A stretch of 64,000 bases of DNA from an uncultured Bacteroidales bacterium (GCA_947303085.1 CAMYXP010000001.1:1-64000); one strand, 5' to 3'. Shown: positions 1-7,186, counted from the first letter of the stretch. The notes: a model not told the origin generated them from the letters alone. Translations and numbers: made by a program.

Positions 1-2
1 AT

Positions 3-212
3 AATGAGTGGTGTCATATTAAAGGGAAAGTTCCATTAAATACAAGTAAAGACTATGCCTCAGAAGTAAGTTCGTACACTAAGGGCTTAGGCGTTTTTAT
101 GGTTAAGCCATGTGGGTATCAAATAACAAAAGGCGATTATTCTGATAATATCCGCATGAACGAAAAAGATAAACTTTTATTCATGTTCCAAAAATCAATG
201 TCATTAAAATAA
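3..212 (+). CDS. C-terminal end of an unknown protein (partial)
   Basis: An open frame enters from the left edge of the window and ends at a TAA, giving the last 69 residues of a protein ([10 protein letters not shown]... to ...QKSMSLK). It has no motif I recognise and no membrane segment. The next small gene begins inside its stop codon (TAATG), so the two look translationally coupled. The full gene lies outside the window, so no function is offered. Confidence 0.5.
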   Translation, partial: NEWCHIKGKVPLNTSKDYASEVSSYTKGLGVFMVKPCGYQITKGDYSDNIRMNEKDKLLFMFQKSMSLK

Positions 213-406
213 TGGAGCGGTCAGGAAATTTCTATAAGGCAATACGGTTGGGATATATACTTATCTCCATTCTTATCGGATGTATGGCATATAATAGCCT
301 CTATGAATGGCAGGAGATAGAAGCATTAGAACTTGGCAATAAAAAAATAGACGAGCTCCGAAAAGAAATAAACCTCAAATCCGCAACTATGCGCATCATA
401 TTATGA
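212..406 (+). CDS. Small single-pass membrane protein, possibly truncated
   Basis: 64 codons. One hydrophobic segment (about residues 14-29, GYILISILIGCMAYNS) is followed by a charged amphipathic tail (EIEALELGNKKIDELRKEI) that could be a short coiled coil. The start overlaps the stop of the preceding gene. The 3' end runs into the IS1380-type transposase remnant, and the last residues (MRIIL) overlap that fragment's truncated end. The original C-terminus may therefore have been lost when the insertion sequence decayed. Function unknown. Confidence 0.45.
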   Translation: MERSGNFYKAIRLGYILISILIGCMAYNSLYEWQEIEALELGNKKIDELRKEINLKSATMRIIL

Positions 407-848
407 ACTGGTGGTCGAAGTCAACGTCATACCCCTCGCCCTCTTTCAGCTGCCCTGTGGACAACAGGCAATTGGGGAACAATGTATTCAGCTTGTCTGC
501 CGTGTTGAAGTCATAGGTCTTGCCCGTGTCTGATGTGTAGGAAATGTTATCCTGGGTCAGTTCCTTTATGGCTCTGAGAATAGTGTCGGCACTGCATGTG
601 CGAAGTGTCGGATAAAGCGAGAGGTGGTACATCAGATGAGTGGTGACATCTTCTATGAATGAGCCGCCACAGAAATAAACGCTCATAAGCGAACGGATGA
701 TTTCGCTGTATTGATAACCATACAGCTTGCATCTCATACCAAGGGTTGAGTCTATAACAGATGAGAGCTTGGAGTCAAATTGCTCCATTATTGAAAATAT
801 TCCTCCAAAAGGAGTGAGTTCCTCAGATTTAATTTGTATTTTTGCCAT
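396..848 (-). pseudogene. IS1380-family transposase, N-terminal fragment
   Basis: The reverse strand encodes about 148 residues resembling the start of IS1380-type transposases: FGGIFSIMEQFDSKLSSVID, a CKLYGYQYSEIIRSL block, a CSADTILRAIKEL block, and the first acidic motif region YDVDFDHQF. IS1380 transposases are roughly 420-460 residues, so about two thirds is missing. The fragment stops abruptly at about position 400 where it meets the preceding small ORF, consistent with a deletion junction. It cannot be active. The family call rests on recognised sequence pattern. Confidence 0.7.
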
Positions 849-942
849 GTCATATCAGAGTTTTGCTTGTTTATTTTTGCAACACTAAGATAAGTGAATT
901 CTTCGACATGGCAAAATCCTGGGCAACTTTTTGTTGCTCAGG
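400..942 (-). mobile_element. Remnant of an IS1380-type insertion sequence (one end plus partial transposase)
   Basis: The transposase fragment is followed, on its 5' side, by about 95 bp of leader ending in an imperfect palindrome at 918-942: cctgggcaac, five T, gttgctcagg, with one mismatch in ten. I take this as the outer end of the element. No matching right end is present, so the element is truncated at about position 400. Confidence 0.5.
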
Positions 943-953
943 TACTTAAAAAG

Positions 954-1469
954 TTATATTTGTAATAGTGTTGCGGAATTAAGGGTTAATATACACTGAT
1001 GTCCTCTTGAGAGGGATTTTCTGATTCGCTCATAAAGAGAATCAAAGGTGGTTTTGGGATGGATGAGGCTGCCGAGGCAGTTGAACTGGCCTACGAGGAT
1101 GCTGCCGTCCAAGCGGCCACAGATGCCATTGCCGGGCTTGAGCATGGGGCACCAGCAAGGGAGCGTATGGTTGAGGGATGAGGGATTAGGGATGAGGGAC
1201 TTTTTGCACATGGTGCATAAAGGTTGAGAGTTGAGAGTTGAGGGTTGAGGGAGCAGAACCGGCATCTTCCTTGAATGATGCTTGCACTTGATGAGGGTGA
1301 TGGGATAGACACCGGCTGGGGCCAGTCCGTTGGTGTTTTCGAGGGTGTCGCAGATGCGGAGGCCATCGATGGAGAGGTGACCGTGGGCATACTCTCCGCG
1401 AACTTTGGTTCTTGAGAGTATAAGGTTGAGGGATGAGGGTTGAGGGATGAGGGATATTTGATTATTCAT
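954..1469 (-). CDS. DUF5675-like protein interrupted by in-frame heptad repeats
   Basis: The core reads TKVRGEYAHGHLSIDG, then CDTLEN, GLAPAGVYPITL, later CWCPMLKPGNGICGR and SILVGQFNCLGSLIHPKTTFDSLYERI. This resembles the small DUF5675 domain found next to phage-like lysis and primase genes in Bacteroidota. Three stretches (about residues 5-15, 72-82 and 90-98; patterns SLIPQPSSLN, PQPSTLNSQP, SLIPNPSSLN) are translations of the G-rich heptad repeat and are foreign to the domain. The apparent start lies directly before the first repeat, so the native start may have been replaced. Whether the protein still folds is doubtful. It lies in line with the primase-like gene on the same strand. Confidence 0.55.
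   Translation of the reverse strand: MNNQISLIPQPSSLNLILSRTKVRGEYAHGHLSIDGLRICDTLENTNGLAPAGVYPITLIKCKHHSRKMPVLLPQPSTLNSQPLCTMCKKSLIPNPSSLNHTLPCWCPMLKPGNGICGRLDGSILVGQFNCLGSLIHPKTTFDSLYERIRKSLSRGHQCILTLNSATLLQI
1168..1252. repeat. G-rich heptad repeats (TTGAGGG/ATGAGGG), two clusters
   Basis: Runs of 7-bp words (ttgaggg, atgaggg, attaggg, ttgagag) at 1168-1199 and 1222-1252, G-rich on the plus strand. Both lie inside the DUF5675-like gene and are read in frame on the minus strand as Pro/Ser/Leu/Asn-rich peptide. Confidence 0.9.
1424..1454. repeat. G-rich heptad repeats at the 5' end of the DUF5675-like gene
   Basis: Four heptads alternating ttgaggg and atgaggg. They encode residues just after the start of the minus-strand gene and may have replaced its native N-terminus. 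Confidence 0.9.
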
Positions 1470-1487
1470 AAAGCTGAGATTTAACTT

Positions 1488-2672
1488 TTAACATTTAACA
1501 TTGTTGAAGGTTGAGGGTTGAGGGATGAGGGTTGAGGGTTGAGGGATGAGGGTTGAGGGATTAGGGATGAGGGTTGAGGGATTAGGGATGAGGGTCTTCA
1601 GGTAGTAGTCACTAAAGTCTTTGCAGTCTCTCGGAAGCTGGTGGCGGACTAAGTTGGGTAAGACTTGCTGGAGTTGCAGAAACAAACGCTCACCGGGTTC
1701 GTCTTGATCGGGATACATGGCGAAGTGAAGGTTGAGGGATGAGGGTTGAGGGATGAGGGATGAGGGATGAGGGATGAGGGATTCCTGGTTGAGGGATGAG
1801 GGATTAGGGATGAGGGATTGGAGGAGTTCTTTGTCCTTACGACTCAAGAGAGTAGCAGACGGGATGGCTATGGCTTTGTGGCCGGCGGAGAGCATGGCCC
1901 AACAGTCGGAACAGCCTTCGGTGATGAAGAGGGTTTCGCCTGGGCGAAGGAGGTTCAAGACGGGTAGGTTGTAGATACTGCATTGGGCGCCTCTGGGGAA
2001 CTTGAACCTTGGTTGCCCTTCGACGGGCTCAGGGACCGGAGAAGGTTGAGGGTTGAGGGTTGAGGGTTGAGGGACCGCTGAAGGTTGAGGGTTGAGGGAT
2101 GAGGGTTGAGGGACCTTTGAACTGTAAGCTAAATTGCGATTCTGGATTCCTATCAACTTGCCGGAGCGGTCGTAGTAAGGGGTTTGCAACCAAGGGGTGC
2201 CTTGCTTGTCGCGCCAGGAGGTGAGACGGCACCAACAGACTACACGCGGGTCGAGGTGACGCTCGTCATAGAGAAACTTTCGAGCTTCGGACGAAAGCCA
2301 AGGTCTTTCGAAGAAGCGTGCGTAACGAGACGCATCGAAAGGTTTCTCTGGTTGAGGGTTGAGGGAGGAGGGTTGAGGGAAGTCGGTTGAGGGAGGAGGG
2401 ATGAGGGTTGAGGGATCCATACTCGACAACCAACGGCAGGCGGACAAAAAGTCTTTGTGCAGATAGTTCATCACTAAGTCTATCACTCCCCCGTGAGCAT
2501 CACAGACATAGCACTTGTAACGGTTTTTACCTCTGTGATATGTCAATGAAGGATGACTATCATTATGAAATGGGCAAAGCGATTTGTGGTGACTTACAGT
2601 CAATCCAAGCGCACTTGCAACGCTTTCAATCGGAAGCTCATTGAGCTTATTAATATCAAATTTACTTAGCAT
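1488..2672 (-). CDS. Primase-like protein with CHC2 zinc finger and TOPRIM domain, loaded with heptad-repeat peptide
   Basis: Probable DNA primase of a mobile-element or phage-like cassette. The N-terminus reads LSKFDINKLNELPIESVA, then a CHC2-type zinc ribbon (CPFHNDSHPS ... YKCYVCDAHGGVIDLV). A TOPRIM domain follows: ETLFITEGCSDCWA supplies the conserved Glu and MYPDQDEPGERL the DxD. The end SDYYL resembles primase C-termini. At least four stretches of PSSLNPQPS/TLIPQPS-type peptide, including the whole C-terminus, are encoded by the G-rich heptads, and one VPEPVEG stretch by the palindromic repeat. They fall between recognisable blocks. I chose the Met at 2672 because it begins the domain; a Met 15 bp upstream is also in frame. 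The start lies 4 bp from the divergent start of the four-helix-bundle gene, leaving no room for a promoter. Confidence 0.65.
   Translation of the reverse strand: MLSKFDINKLNELPIESVASALGLTVSHHKSLCPFHNDSHPSLTYHRGKNRYKCYVCDAHGGVIDLVMNYLHKDFLSACRWLSSMDPSTLIPPPSTDFPQPSSLNPQPEKPFDASRYARFFERPWLSSEARKFLYDERHLDPRVVCWCRLTSWRDKQGTPWLQTPYYDRSGKLIGIQNRNLAYSSKVPQPSSLNPQPSAVPQPSTLNPQPSPVPEPVEGQPRFKFPRGAQCSIYNLPVLNLLRPGETLFITEGCSDCWAMLSAGHKAIAIPSATLLSRKDKELLQSLIPNPSSLNQESLIPHPSSLIPQPSSLNLHFAMYPDQDEPGERLFLQLQQVLPNLVRHQLPRDCKDFSDYYLKTLIPNPSTLIPNPSTLIPQPSTLIPQPSTFNNVKC
1509..1594. repeat. Long G-rich heptad array at the 3' end of the primase-like gene
   Basis: About twelve consecutive heptads (ttgaggg, atgaggg, attaggg). 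It directly follows a short ttaacatttaaca stretch at 1486-1500, itself a 7-bp word (TTTAACA). It encodes the C-terminal repeat peptide of the minus-strand primase-like gene. Confidence 0.9.
1730..1819. repeat. G-rich heptad array inside the TOPRIM region
   Basis: About eleven heptads, mostly ttgaggg and atgaggg, with a short interruption (attcctgg) near 1790. Read in frame on the minus strand between the QSL and LHFAMYPDQDEPG segments, so it splits the TOPRIM domain between its Glu and DxD motifs. Confidence 0.9.
2017..2037. repeat. Palindromic-family repeat (CCTTCGACGGGCTCAGGGAC)
   Basis: One copy of the short repeat that recurs in the HU gene, the lipoprotein gene and the broken CapD-like gene. 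Here it is in frame in the primase-like gene and reads VPEPVEG on the minus strand. It abuts the heptad array that starts at 2044. Confidence 0.85.
2044..2113. repeat. Two G-rich heptad arrays, one a perfect G3N4 run
   Basis: At 2050-2073 four GGG runs are separated by exactly four bases (GGGTTGA units). A second array covers 2082-2113. Both are in frame in the primase-like gene. Confidence 0.9.
2351..2415. repeat. G-rich heptad array between zinc finger and central domain
   Basis: About nine heptads (ttgaggg, gaggagg, atgaggg). They code for the Pro/Ser/Leu linker after WLSSMDPSTLIP in the primase-like gene. Confidence 0.9.
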
Positions 2673-2676
2673 ATAA

Positions 2677-3039
2677 ATGAATAACATATTTGGTTTTGAA
2701 AATTTAGCGGCTTATCAGCGGGCAATGGATCTCGTAGATAATGTGTATGACCTGATGAAGGGTTTTCCTCCAGAAGAGCGTTTTGCTCTTTGTGACCAGC
2801 TCCGCAGAGCCGTAGTGTCCGTACCGTCAAACATTGCAGAAGGATTAGGACGTTTATCAAAAAAAGAACAGGTTCGTTTCATCGAAATATCATACGGCTC
2901 TCTCATGGAGACCTATTGCCAGCTGACCATAGCCAAACGTCGTAGTTATATTACCGATACTCGGTTTCAGGAATTGGCCAAGGATATTGAGGATATTGCC
3001 CGTCCTCTGTCGGGACTCCGCAAATCCCTCGTTCCTTAG
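2677..3039 (+). CDS. S23-type four-helix-bundle protein (copy A)
   Basis: 120 residues, predicted all-helical, with family signatures DQLRRAVVSVPSNIAEG and AKRRSYITD. It belongs to the four-helix-bundle family that includes the 23S rRNA intervening-sequence protein and the fold of diversity-generating retroelement Avd; the molecular role of stand-alone members is unclear. It shares both signatures with the copy at 57570. It lies opposite to the surrounding minus-strand genes, starts 4 bp from the primase-like start, and four heptads begin 4 bp after its stop. That arrangement suggests the gene arrived with, or travels with, the repeats. Confidence 0.85.
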   Translation: MNNIFGFENLAAYQRAMDLVDNVYDLMKGFPPEERFALCDQLRRAVVSVPSNIAEGLGRLSKKEQVRFIEISYGSLMETYCQLTIAKRRSYITDTRFQELAKDIEDIARPLSGLRKSLVP

Positions 3040-3042
3040 CCG

Positions 3043-3075
3043 AAGGTTGAGGGATGAGGGATGAGGGATGAGGGA
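3043..3075. repeat. G-rich heptad array directly after the four-helix-bundle gene
   Basis: One ttgaggg followed by three atgaggg heptads, beginning just after the stop codon of the copy A gene. Same orientation as the arrays in the primase-like gene. Confidence 0.9.
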
Positions 3076-3111
3076 ACCGTAATCCCATATCCATTTTCCC
3101 GAGACAAAAGT

Positions 3112-3141
3112 CCCTAAACCCTAAACCCTAAACCCTCAACC
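3112..3141. repeat. C-rich heptads (CCCTAAA)3 in inverted orientation
   Basis: Three perfect CCCTAAA units followed by CCCTCAA. This is the reverse-strand form of the G-rich heptads, so arrays of opposite orientation lie on either side of the short segment 3076-3111. The unit happens to equal the plant telomere word; I draw no functional link. Confidence 0.9.
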
Positions 3142-3142
3142 G

Positions 3143-3502
3143 TCAATCGATGACATCAAAGGCAGTGAGGAGCTCCGTGTATACACGGAAAGCGAAATCA
3201 CGCCTGTCATCGATTGCACTGGCGTTGATGGTCTTCATGTGGATCTGGTACTTGCCGTTCTGCATGTGCACGAGCGAGCAGTAGTTGCCATCGAAGAGTT
3301 TGGGATTGCGGGGGCAGCGGCCACGGCGGCAGGACTCCTCGAAGATGTAGTGGTCTTCGCCATCGCGGGTGAGCAGACCGTTGTAGGGTTGGCCCTCGGC
3401 AAGGAGAGCATCGTTTTGCATGACCGTCTTGAGGTCGACGCAGAGATTGGTGTTTTTTTGCATGACTTTAAATTTTTGTACACAAAAAGTTTCAAGATTC
3501 AA
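3143..3502 (-). CDS. Small protein of unknown function
   Basis: 119 residues from the first in-frame Met; a second Met at residue 14 (MQKNTNLCVDLKTV) is a plausible start. The most notable block is FEESCRRGRCPRNPKLFDGNYC, with three Cys that might bind metal. The end is regular (RDFAFRVYTELLTAFDVID). I do not recognise the family. It is in the same strand and cluster as the primase-like and DUF5675-like genes, so it probably belongs to the same mobile or phage-like cassette. Heptad words (AAGATTC) overlap its 5' end. Confidence 0.5.
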   Translation of the reverse strand: MNLETFCVQKFKVMQKNTNLCVDLKTVMQNDALLAEGQPYNGLLTRDGEDHYIFEESCRRGRCPRNPKLFDGNYCSLVHMQNGKYQIHMKTINASAIDDRRDFAFRVYTELLTAFDVID

Positions 3503-3515
3503 GATTCAAGATTGA
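3488..3515. repeat. AAGATTC heptads (three units)
   Basis: Three tandem 7-bp units (aagattc, aagattc, aagattg) at the 5' end of the small minus-strand gene. A different word from the G-rich arrays but the same period. Confidence 0.75.
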
Positions 3516-3547
3516 CTCCACAAGGTCGTCGACCTTCGGTTCAAGTT

Positions 3548-3952
3548 TCAGGTATTTGAAGGGGTGTCCAGTTCACGGATGAAGTCAATGAACGGCCGGA
3601 GGGTTGAGGAGGGACGGAGGAAGGTCTCGTCGGTGATGAGGAGATTCCGGGTCGTTGCCCGGAATGAGGGATAATGAAGGTTGAGGGGTGATGGTTGAGG
3701 GAGCCATCGGGTGATGGAAACCTTGTACTGGCGGAGGCAGAGAAGAACCAGTTGGCGGGAACGCTCGTAGAGGTGTTTGCGCTGGTGGTGGTTCTTGGTC
3801 TCGCCCAGATTGAAGCAAACGAGTAGAGAACTCTTGCCTTGGTACTTGTAGAACTTCACGTAAGGCCAGTATCGCAGGTGGCGTGCTGCCTCCTGTCGGG
3901 CCTCGGGATTGGGTGCGGTAATGACGCACAGGTAGAAGGATGTTTTAAACAT
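3548..3952 (-). CDS. Protein of unknown function with an in-frame repeat insert
   Basis: 134 residues. The first part is a compact, probably alpha/beta region (FKTSFYLCVITAPNPEARQEAARHLRYWPYVKFYKYQGKSSLLVCFNL). A basic stretch follows, then an abrupt LPQPSPLNLHYPS segment encoded by the heptad repeat at 3664-3702. The remaining end (DETFLRPSSTLRPFIDFIRELD) looks native. I do not recognise the family. It is the first gene of the minus-strand cluster, although a promoter is not obvious. Confidence 0.5.
   Translation of the reverse strand: MFKTSFYLCVITAPNPEARQEAARHLRYWPYVKFYKYQGKSSLLVCFNLGETKNHHQRKHLYERSRQLVLLCLRQYKVSITRWLPQPSPLNLHYPSFRATTRNLLITDETFLRPSSTLRPFIDFIRELDTPSNT
3664..3702. repeat. 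Degenerate G-rich heptads in the unknown gene
   Basis: Words atgaggg, ttgaggg and gttgaggg with spacers (ataatgaa, gtgat). In frame on the minus strand. Confidence 0.75.
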
Positions 3953-4051
3953 ATAATTTTGCCGTTCAGGAGGGATGGTTTGTCTCCTGAAATCGCTGGC
4001 AAAATTCTCAAGGACTCAGTGCCCCAACGAGGACTTTCAGTCCCGGTTCAA

Positions 4052-4082
4052 GGATGAGAGTTGAGGGATAAGGGATGAGGGA
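4052..4082. repeat. G-rich heptad array, intergenic
   Basis: Words atgagag, ttgaggg, ataaggg, atgaggg in the gap between the divergent minus-strand cluster and the plus-strand operon. Confidence 0.85.
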
Positions 4083-4137
4083 ATATATTTTTTTGAAAAT
4101 TTTTTCGGAGTGAGACTGAGTCCAGGGTGAGTCGCAT

Positions 4138-4205
4138 AAATGAGGGATGAGGGAGGAAGGTTGAGGGAAAAAATCCCTAAACCCTCAACTCTCAACCCTA
4201 AACTT
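4138..4205. repeat. Inverted pair of heptad arrays just upstream of the operon
   Basis: G-rich words at 4140-4168 (atgaggg, gaggaag, ttgaggg), six A, then C-rich words at 4173-4205 (ccctaaa, ccctcaa, ctctcaa, ccctaaa). The two halves can form a hairpin in the leader of the gene starting at 4215, with the loop at the A-run. Confidence 0.85.
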
Positions 4206-4214
4206 TTTAGAAAT

Positions 4215-4883
4215 ATGGCAAAAATTTTAAGTCCAAGAGAATACAACATACGCTCGTTGGCTTACTATCAGGCGGAAGGTGGTGTGTATAACGAAATTAT
4301 CACCATCCTGACCCAGATGAGGAGTGAGCCAAAATTCAGGGGGCTTCCGACACCGGCGAAGTCCCTCAATGAGGCGTGCTATCTCTATGACTTGAAACAG
4401 CAGCGGGAGATGACCCTGGAGGAGGAGAAGAAGTTTATCAGCGAGATCAATGGCGACCTCGCGAAAGTGCTGGTAGCTGTGCTGGCAACAGCCAATGCCA
4501 AGATTGATGAGTTGCAGAAGCTGGTGGACTCGTTGCGGGTGAGGAATGAATCGAAATACGACAAGGCGTTGAGCCGGAAAGAGATTCTTGCCTACATCGA
4601 GAGCCAACGCGTTTACAGCAACGTGAACCAGATATTCGAGATGCTGCTGGGACCTATGTCGCGTGTGGCTACCGATGAGGAATATAACGAGATTGTGGCC
4701 TTGCGGCAAAAGATGATTGACGCTTGTGTACCCACCGTCCACAACCACAACGATATTCAGAATTCAAACGTGTTTCCCGGGCTGGTCAACAATCCGTCGT
4801 TCCCCATCGGGACAGATCCCAACGAGATTGTGAAGAAGGCCCTTGAACTATACCTAAAGTCGCAGAATGATGGAAAAGAATGA
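4215..4883 (+). CDS. Unknown protein, first gene of a four-gene operon
   Basis: 222 residues from the Met in MAKILSPREYNIRSLAYYQAEGG. An upstream in-frame Met at 4140 would only add repeat-encoded peptide, so I reject it. The protein is predicted helical, with a coiled-coil-like middle (ATANAKIDELQKLVDSLRVRNE). Its tail HNHNDIQNSNVFPGLVNNPSFPIG resembles a motif in the next protein (NHMENCNVFQGDVYGACFPLPG), which suggests a common interaction or targeting element. Its 3' end overlaps the next gene by 17 bp. Family not recognised. Confidence 0.65.
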   Translation: MAKILSPREYNIRSLAYYQAEGGVYNEIITILTQMRSEPKFRGLPTPAKSLNEACYLYDLKQQREMTLEEEKKFISEINGDLAKVLVAVLATANAKIDELQKLVDSLRVRNESKYDKALSRKEILAYIESQRVYSNVNQIFEMLLGPMSRVATDEEYNEIVALRQKMIDACVPTVHNHNDIQNSNVFPGLVNNPSFPIGTDPNEIVKKALELYLKSQNDGKE

Positions 4884-5514
4884 CAAACCACAGGTGCATA
4901 ACGAGAACCACATGGAGAACTGTAACGTTTTCCAAGGTGACGTGTATGGCGCGTGCTTTCCGCTCCCCGGTGCCCAGGTGACCATCAACCAGACCTACGG
5001 CAAGGGGCAGAAACCCACACAGGATGTGACTGCGGGTAGGGTGGAAACACCCGAAGAGCGCGAAAAACGCAAGGTGGAGGTGATGAAGGCCATCACCGAG
5101 CGGTTTGACTTCACCGACGAACAGCTGGGGCGCGACAACAACCGCAAGAAACTGACCAACGAGCGTGTGGCCATCCTCTTTCGCAAATGTTTCGGTATGG
5201 GTAGCTATCCTACACAGGAGAACAAGCACATCATGGAACAGATGTGGGTGCTGCTGATGGACAAACGTGACAAGTGTGCCAAGCAGGGTGGCGAAGGCTT
5301 CTACCGCCAGACCGTCCTGAACGTGATTGGCTACTTTGTGTCGGAAGATATTCTTACGGGTCTGCCTCTGGACTTGGCCAGGGCCATATTCAAGGATGCT
5401 GACCGGAATATTGCAAAGAACATCAGCAGGGGTATTACCTCCAGCGCCTTCCCCGAGGGGCTGACGGACATGCTGGACTGTTATATCGACAAACTAATGG
5501 AAGGAGAGTTCTGA
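4867..5514 (+). CDS. Unknown protein, second gene of the operon
   Basis: 215 residues. The N-terminus holds an ENCNVFQGDVYGACFPLPGAQV motif similar to the tail of the preceding protein. A charged helical linker follows, then a globular C-terminal half (FDFTDEQLGRDNNRKKLTNERVAILFRKCFGMG ... GLPLDLARAIFKDADRNIAKNI). No catalytic motif is visible. It overlaps the upstream gene by 17 bp and ends 2 bp before TcmP, so the genes are very likely co-translated. It could be a partner or sensor for the TcmP/DUF5131 pair, but this is inference. Confidence 0.65.
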   Translation: MMEKNDKPQVHNENHMENCNVFQGDVYGACFPLPGAQVTINQTYGKGQKPTQDVTAGRVETPEEREKRKVEVMKAITERFDFTDEQLGRDNNRKKLTNERVAILFRKCFGMGSYPTQENKHIMEQMWVLLMDKRDKCAKQGGEGFYRQTVLNVIGYFVSEDILTGLPLDLARAIFKDADRNIAKNISRGITSSAFPEGLTDMLDCYIDKLMEGEF

Positions 5515-5516
5515 CT

Positions 5517-6461
5517 ATGGCAACGTTTGACAATACCCACGTGAAAGGCTGGGGCGGGCCTTGGACGGAACAGAAGCTGGACTGCTTTACGCGCTATGTG
5601 AAGGCGTATCTGACCATTATGAACGCCTATCGCGAGAAGTACCACTGGAAGCTCATCTACTTTGACGGCTTTGCCGGTTGTGGCGACCGCAAGATACAGG
5701 AAGAGGCGGTGGATAATACCATACAGATATTCGGTGAAGAGAAAGTGGATGCGATGGACATCAACCTGTATCAGGGGGCTGCTGAAAGGGTGGTGAGGCT
5801 GGAACAGGAGATGGCGGGATTTGACTTCTACTACTTCATTGACAAGTATGAGGAGAACCTGACCCGTCTGGAACTGAAGCTGGCGGGATATAACACAAAG
5901 GGCAGGAAGATATTCCGTGCGAGTGACGCAAACATAGAGACCCGTAATCTGGCCCAGGCGATGAAGAAAGATGCCGTAACGCCCGTGTCGGACAGTCATC
6001 CTTATCACCTGAAGACCCTCTGCCTGCTTGACCCGTTCGGGATGAGCATTGATTGGGAAACCATTGAGCAGCTGGCGGGCAAGTCGCTCGACCTCTGGAT
6101 ACTGGTGCCCACAGGCAGCATCATCAGCCGTTTGATAAAAAACGACGGGACATTGATGTACCCCGAAACCTTGGAGCGTTACTTCGGTTTGCCCCAAGAG
6201 CAAATTGAGGGCAGGTTCTATACGAAGACCTACGAGACCGACCTGTTTGGCGAAGAGAGCGAGCGGGTGATCAAGACCAAGAACGTGATAGCGGAGATAG
6301 CCAACCTGTATTGCGAGCAGCTGGGGACACTGTTTCCCTACGTCACCAACGAGCCGCTGGTGCTCTACAACCGCAACAACGTGCCTATCTTCCATTTCGT
6401 TTGTGCATCGTTCAACAAGACAGCAGTCAAGATGGCCCAGGAGATAATTGACAAGTTATGA
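5517..6461 (+). CDS. tcmP: Three-Cys-motif partner protein TcmP
   Basis: 314 residues starting KGWGGPWTEQKLDCFTRYVKAYLTIM, followed by KLIYFDGFAGCGDR, the glycine-rich start typical of TcmP proteins, and LCLLDPFGMSIDWETIEQLA later. The FDGFAGCG and LLDPFG blocks resemble methyltransferase-like folds. TcmP proteins are named for genomic pairing with a three-Cys-motif (Gp37/Gp68, DUF5131) protein, and exactly that gene follows with an ATGA overlap. The biochemical role is not established; the pair is recurrent in mobile and phage-related regions. Confidence 0.85.
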   Translation: MATFDNTHVKGWGGPWTEQKLDCFTRYVKAYLTIMNAYREKYHWKLIYFDGFAGCGDRKIQEEAVDNTIQIFGEEKVDAMDINLYQGAAERVVRLEQEMAGFDFYYFIDKYEENLTRLELKLAGYNTKGRKIFRASDANIETRNLAQAMKKDAVTPVSDSHPYHLKTLCLLDPFGMSIDWETIEQLAGKSLDLWILVPTGSIISRLIKNDGTLMYPETLERYFGLPQEQIEGRFYTKTYETDLFGEESERVIKTKNVIAEIANLYCEQLGTLFPYVTNEPLVLYNRNNVPIFHFVCASFNKTAVKMAQEIIDKL

Positions 6462-7186
6462 GAACAACCAAGATTGAATGGACCGACCGGACGTGGAATC
6501 CGGTGACCGGCTGCACGAAACAGTCGGCCGGTTGTGCCCATTGCTATGCAGAAACCATGGCGCGACGGCTACACGCCATGGGGGTAAAGAAATATGAAAA
6601 CGGATTTGAGGTGACGATCCATCCCGAGACCTTGGGCGAACCGATGCGGTGGAAGAAAGGCTCGAACATCTTTGTGTGTTCGATGAGCGACCTGTTCCAT
6701 CCAGAGGTGCCGTTTGAGTTTATCGACAAGGTGATGCAGACCATCGAGCAGACGCCCCAGCACAGGTATCAGTTGTTGACAAAGCGGGCAGAGCGGATGG
6801 CAGAATATTTCAGTACACGTGAGGTGCCTTGCAACGTGTGGTTGGGCGTGACGGTAGAGTGCCGCCAGACCATCAGCCGCATTGAGAGCCTACGGAGGAT
6901 TGAGGGGGCAACCGTTCGCTTCCTGTCGTGCGAGCCGTTGTTGGAAGACCTGGGAGATATGGACCTCACGGGCATCCACTGGATGATAGTGGGAGGCGAG
7001 AGCGGCCCGCTGGCGCGTCCGATGCAGGAAGAGTGGGTGGTGAGCCTCCGCCAGCAGGCCAAACGTCATCACGTCTCGTTCTTCTTCAAACAATGGGGTA
7101 CCTGGGGTGAGGATGGCGTGAAGCGAAGCAAACACGCCAACGGCAAGAAGCTCATGGGCAAAGTGGTGCAACAGATGCCAGAGTAA
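6458..7186 (+). CDS. DUF5131 (phage Gp37/Gp68) three-Cys-motif protein
   Basis: 242 residues. The N-terminus IEWTDRTWNPVTGCTKQSAGCAHCYAE carries the three Cys (C-x6-C-x2-C) that define the family and recalls radical-SAM iron-sulphur sites. Further blocks fit the family: FVCSMSDLFHPEVP, YQLLTKRAERM, NVWLGVTVE, FLSCEPLLEDLG, WMIVGGESGP and FFKQWGTW. It overlaps TcmP by 4 bp and closes the four-gene operon. Its reaction is unknown to me. Confidence 0.88.
   Translation: MRTTKIEWTDRTWNPVTGCTKQSAGCAHCYAETMARRLHAMGVKKYENGFEVTIHPETLGEPMRWKKGSNIFVCSMSDLFHPEVPFEFIDKVMQTIEQTPQHRYQLLTKRAERMAEYFSTREVPCNVWLGVTVECRQTISRIESLRRIEGATVRFLSCEPLLEDLGDMDLTGIHWMIVGGESGPLARPMQEEWVVSLRQQAKRHHVSFFFKQWGTWGEDGVKRSKHANGKKLMGKVVQQMPE

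Noticed and set aside
1509..2113. CRISPR array
   Set aside because: Repeats are 7-bp tandem words without unique spacers of constant length, and no cas genes are present.
3112..3141. Perfect (CCCTAAA)3, identical to the plant telomere repeat
   Set aside because: It is one variant of the local TTGAGGG/ATGAGGG/TTTAGGG heptads in a clear bacterial context; no linear replicon end or contaminating plant DNA is indicated.
5481..6395. Long minus-strand frame of about 300 codons opposite tcmP
   Set aside because: It is the antisense shadow of tcmP; the plus-strand product has clear family motifs and coupling.
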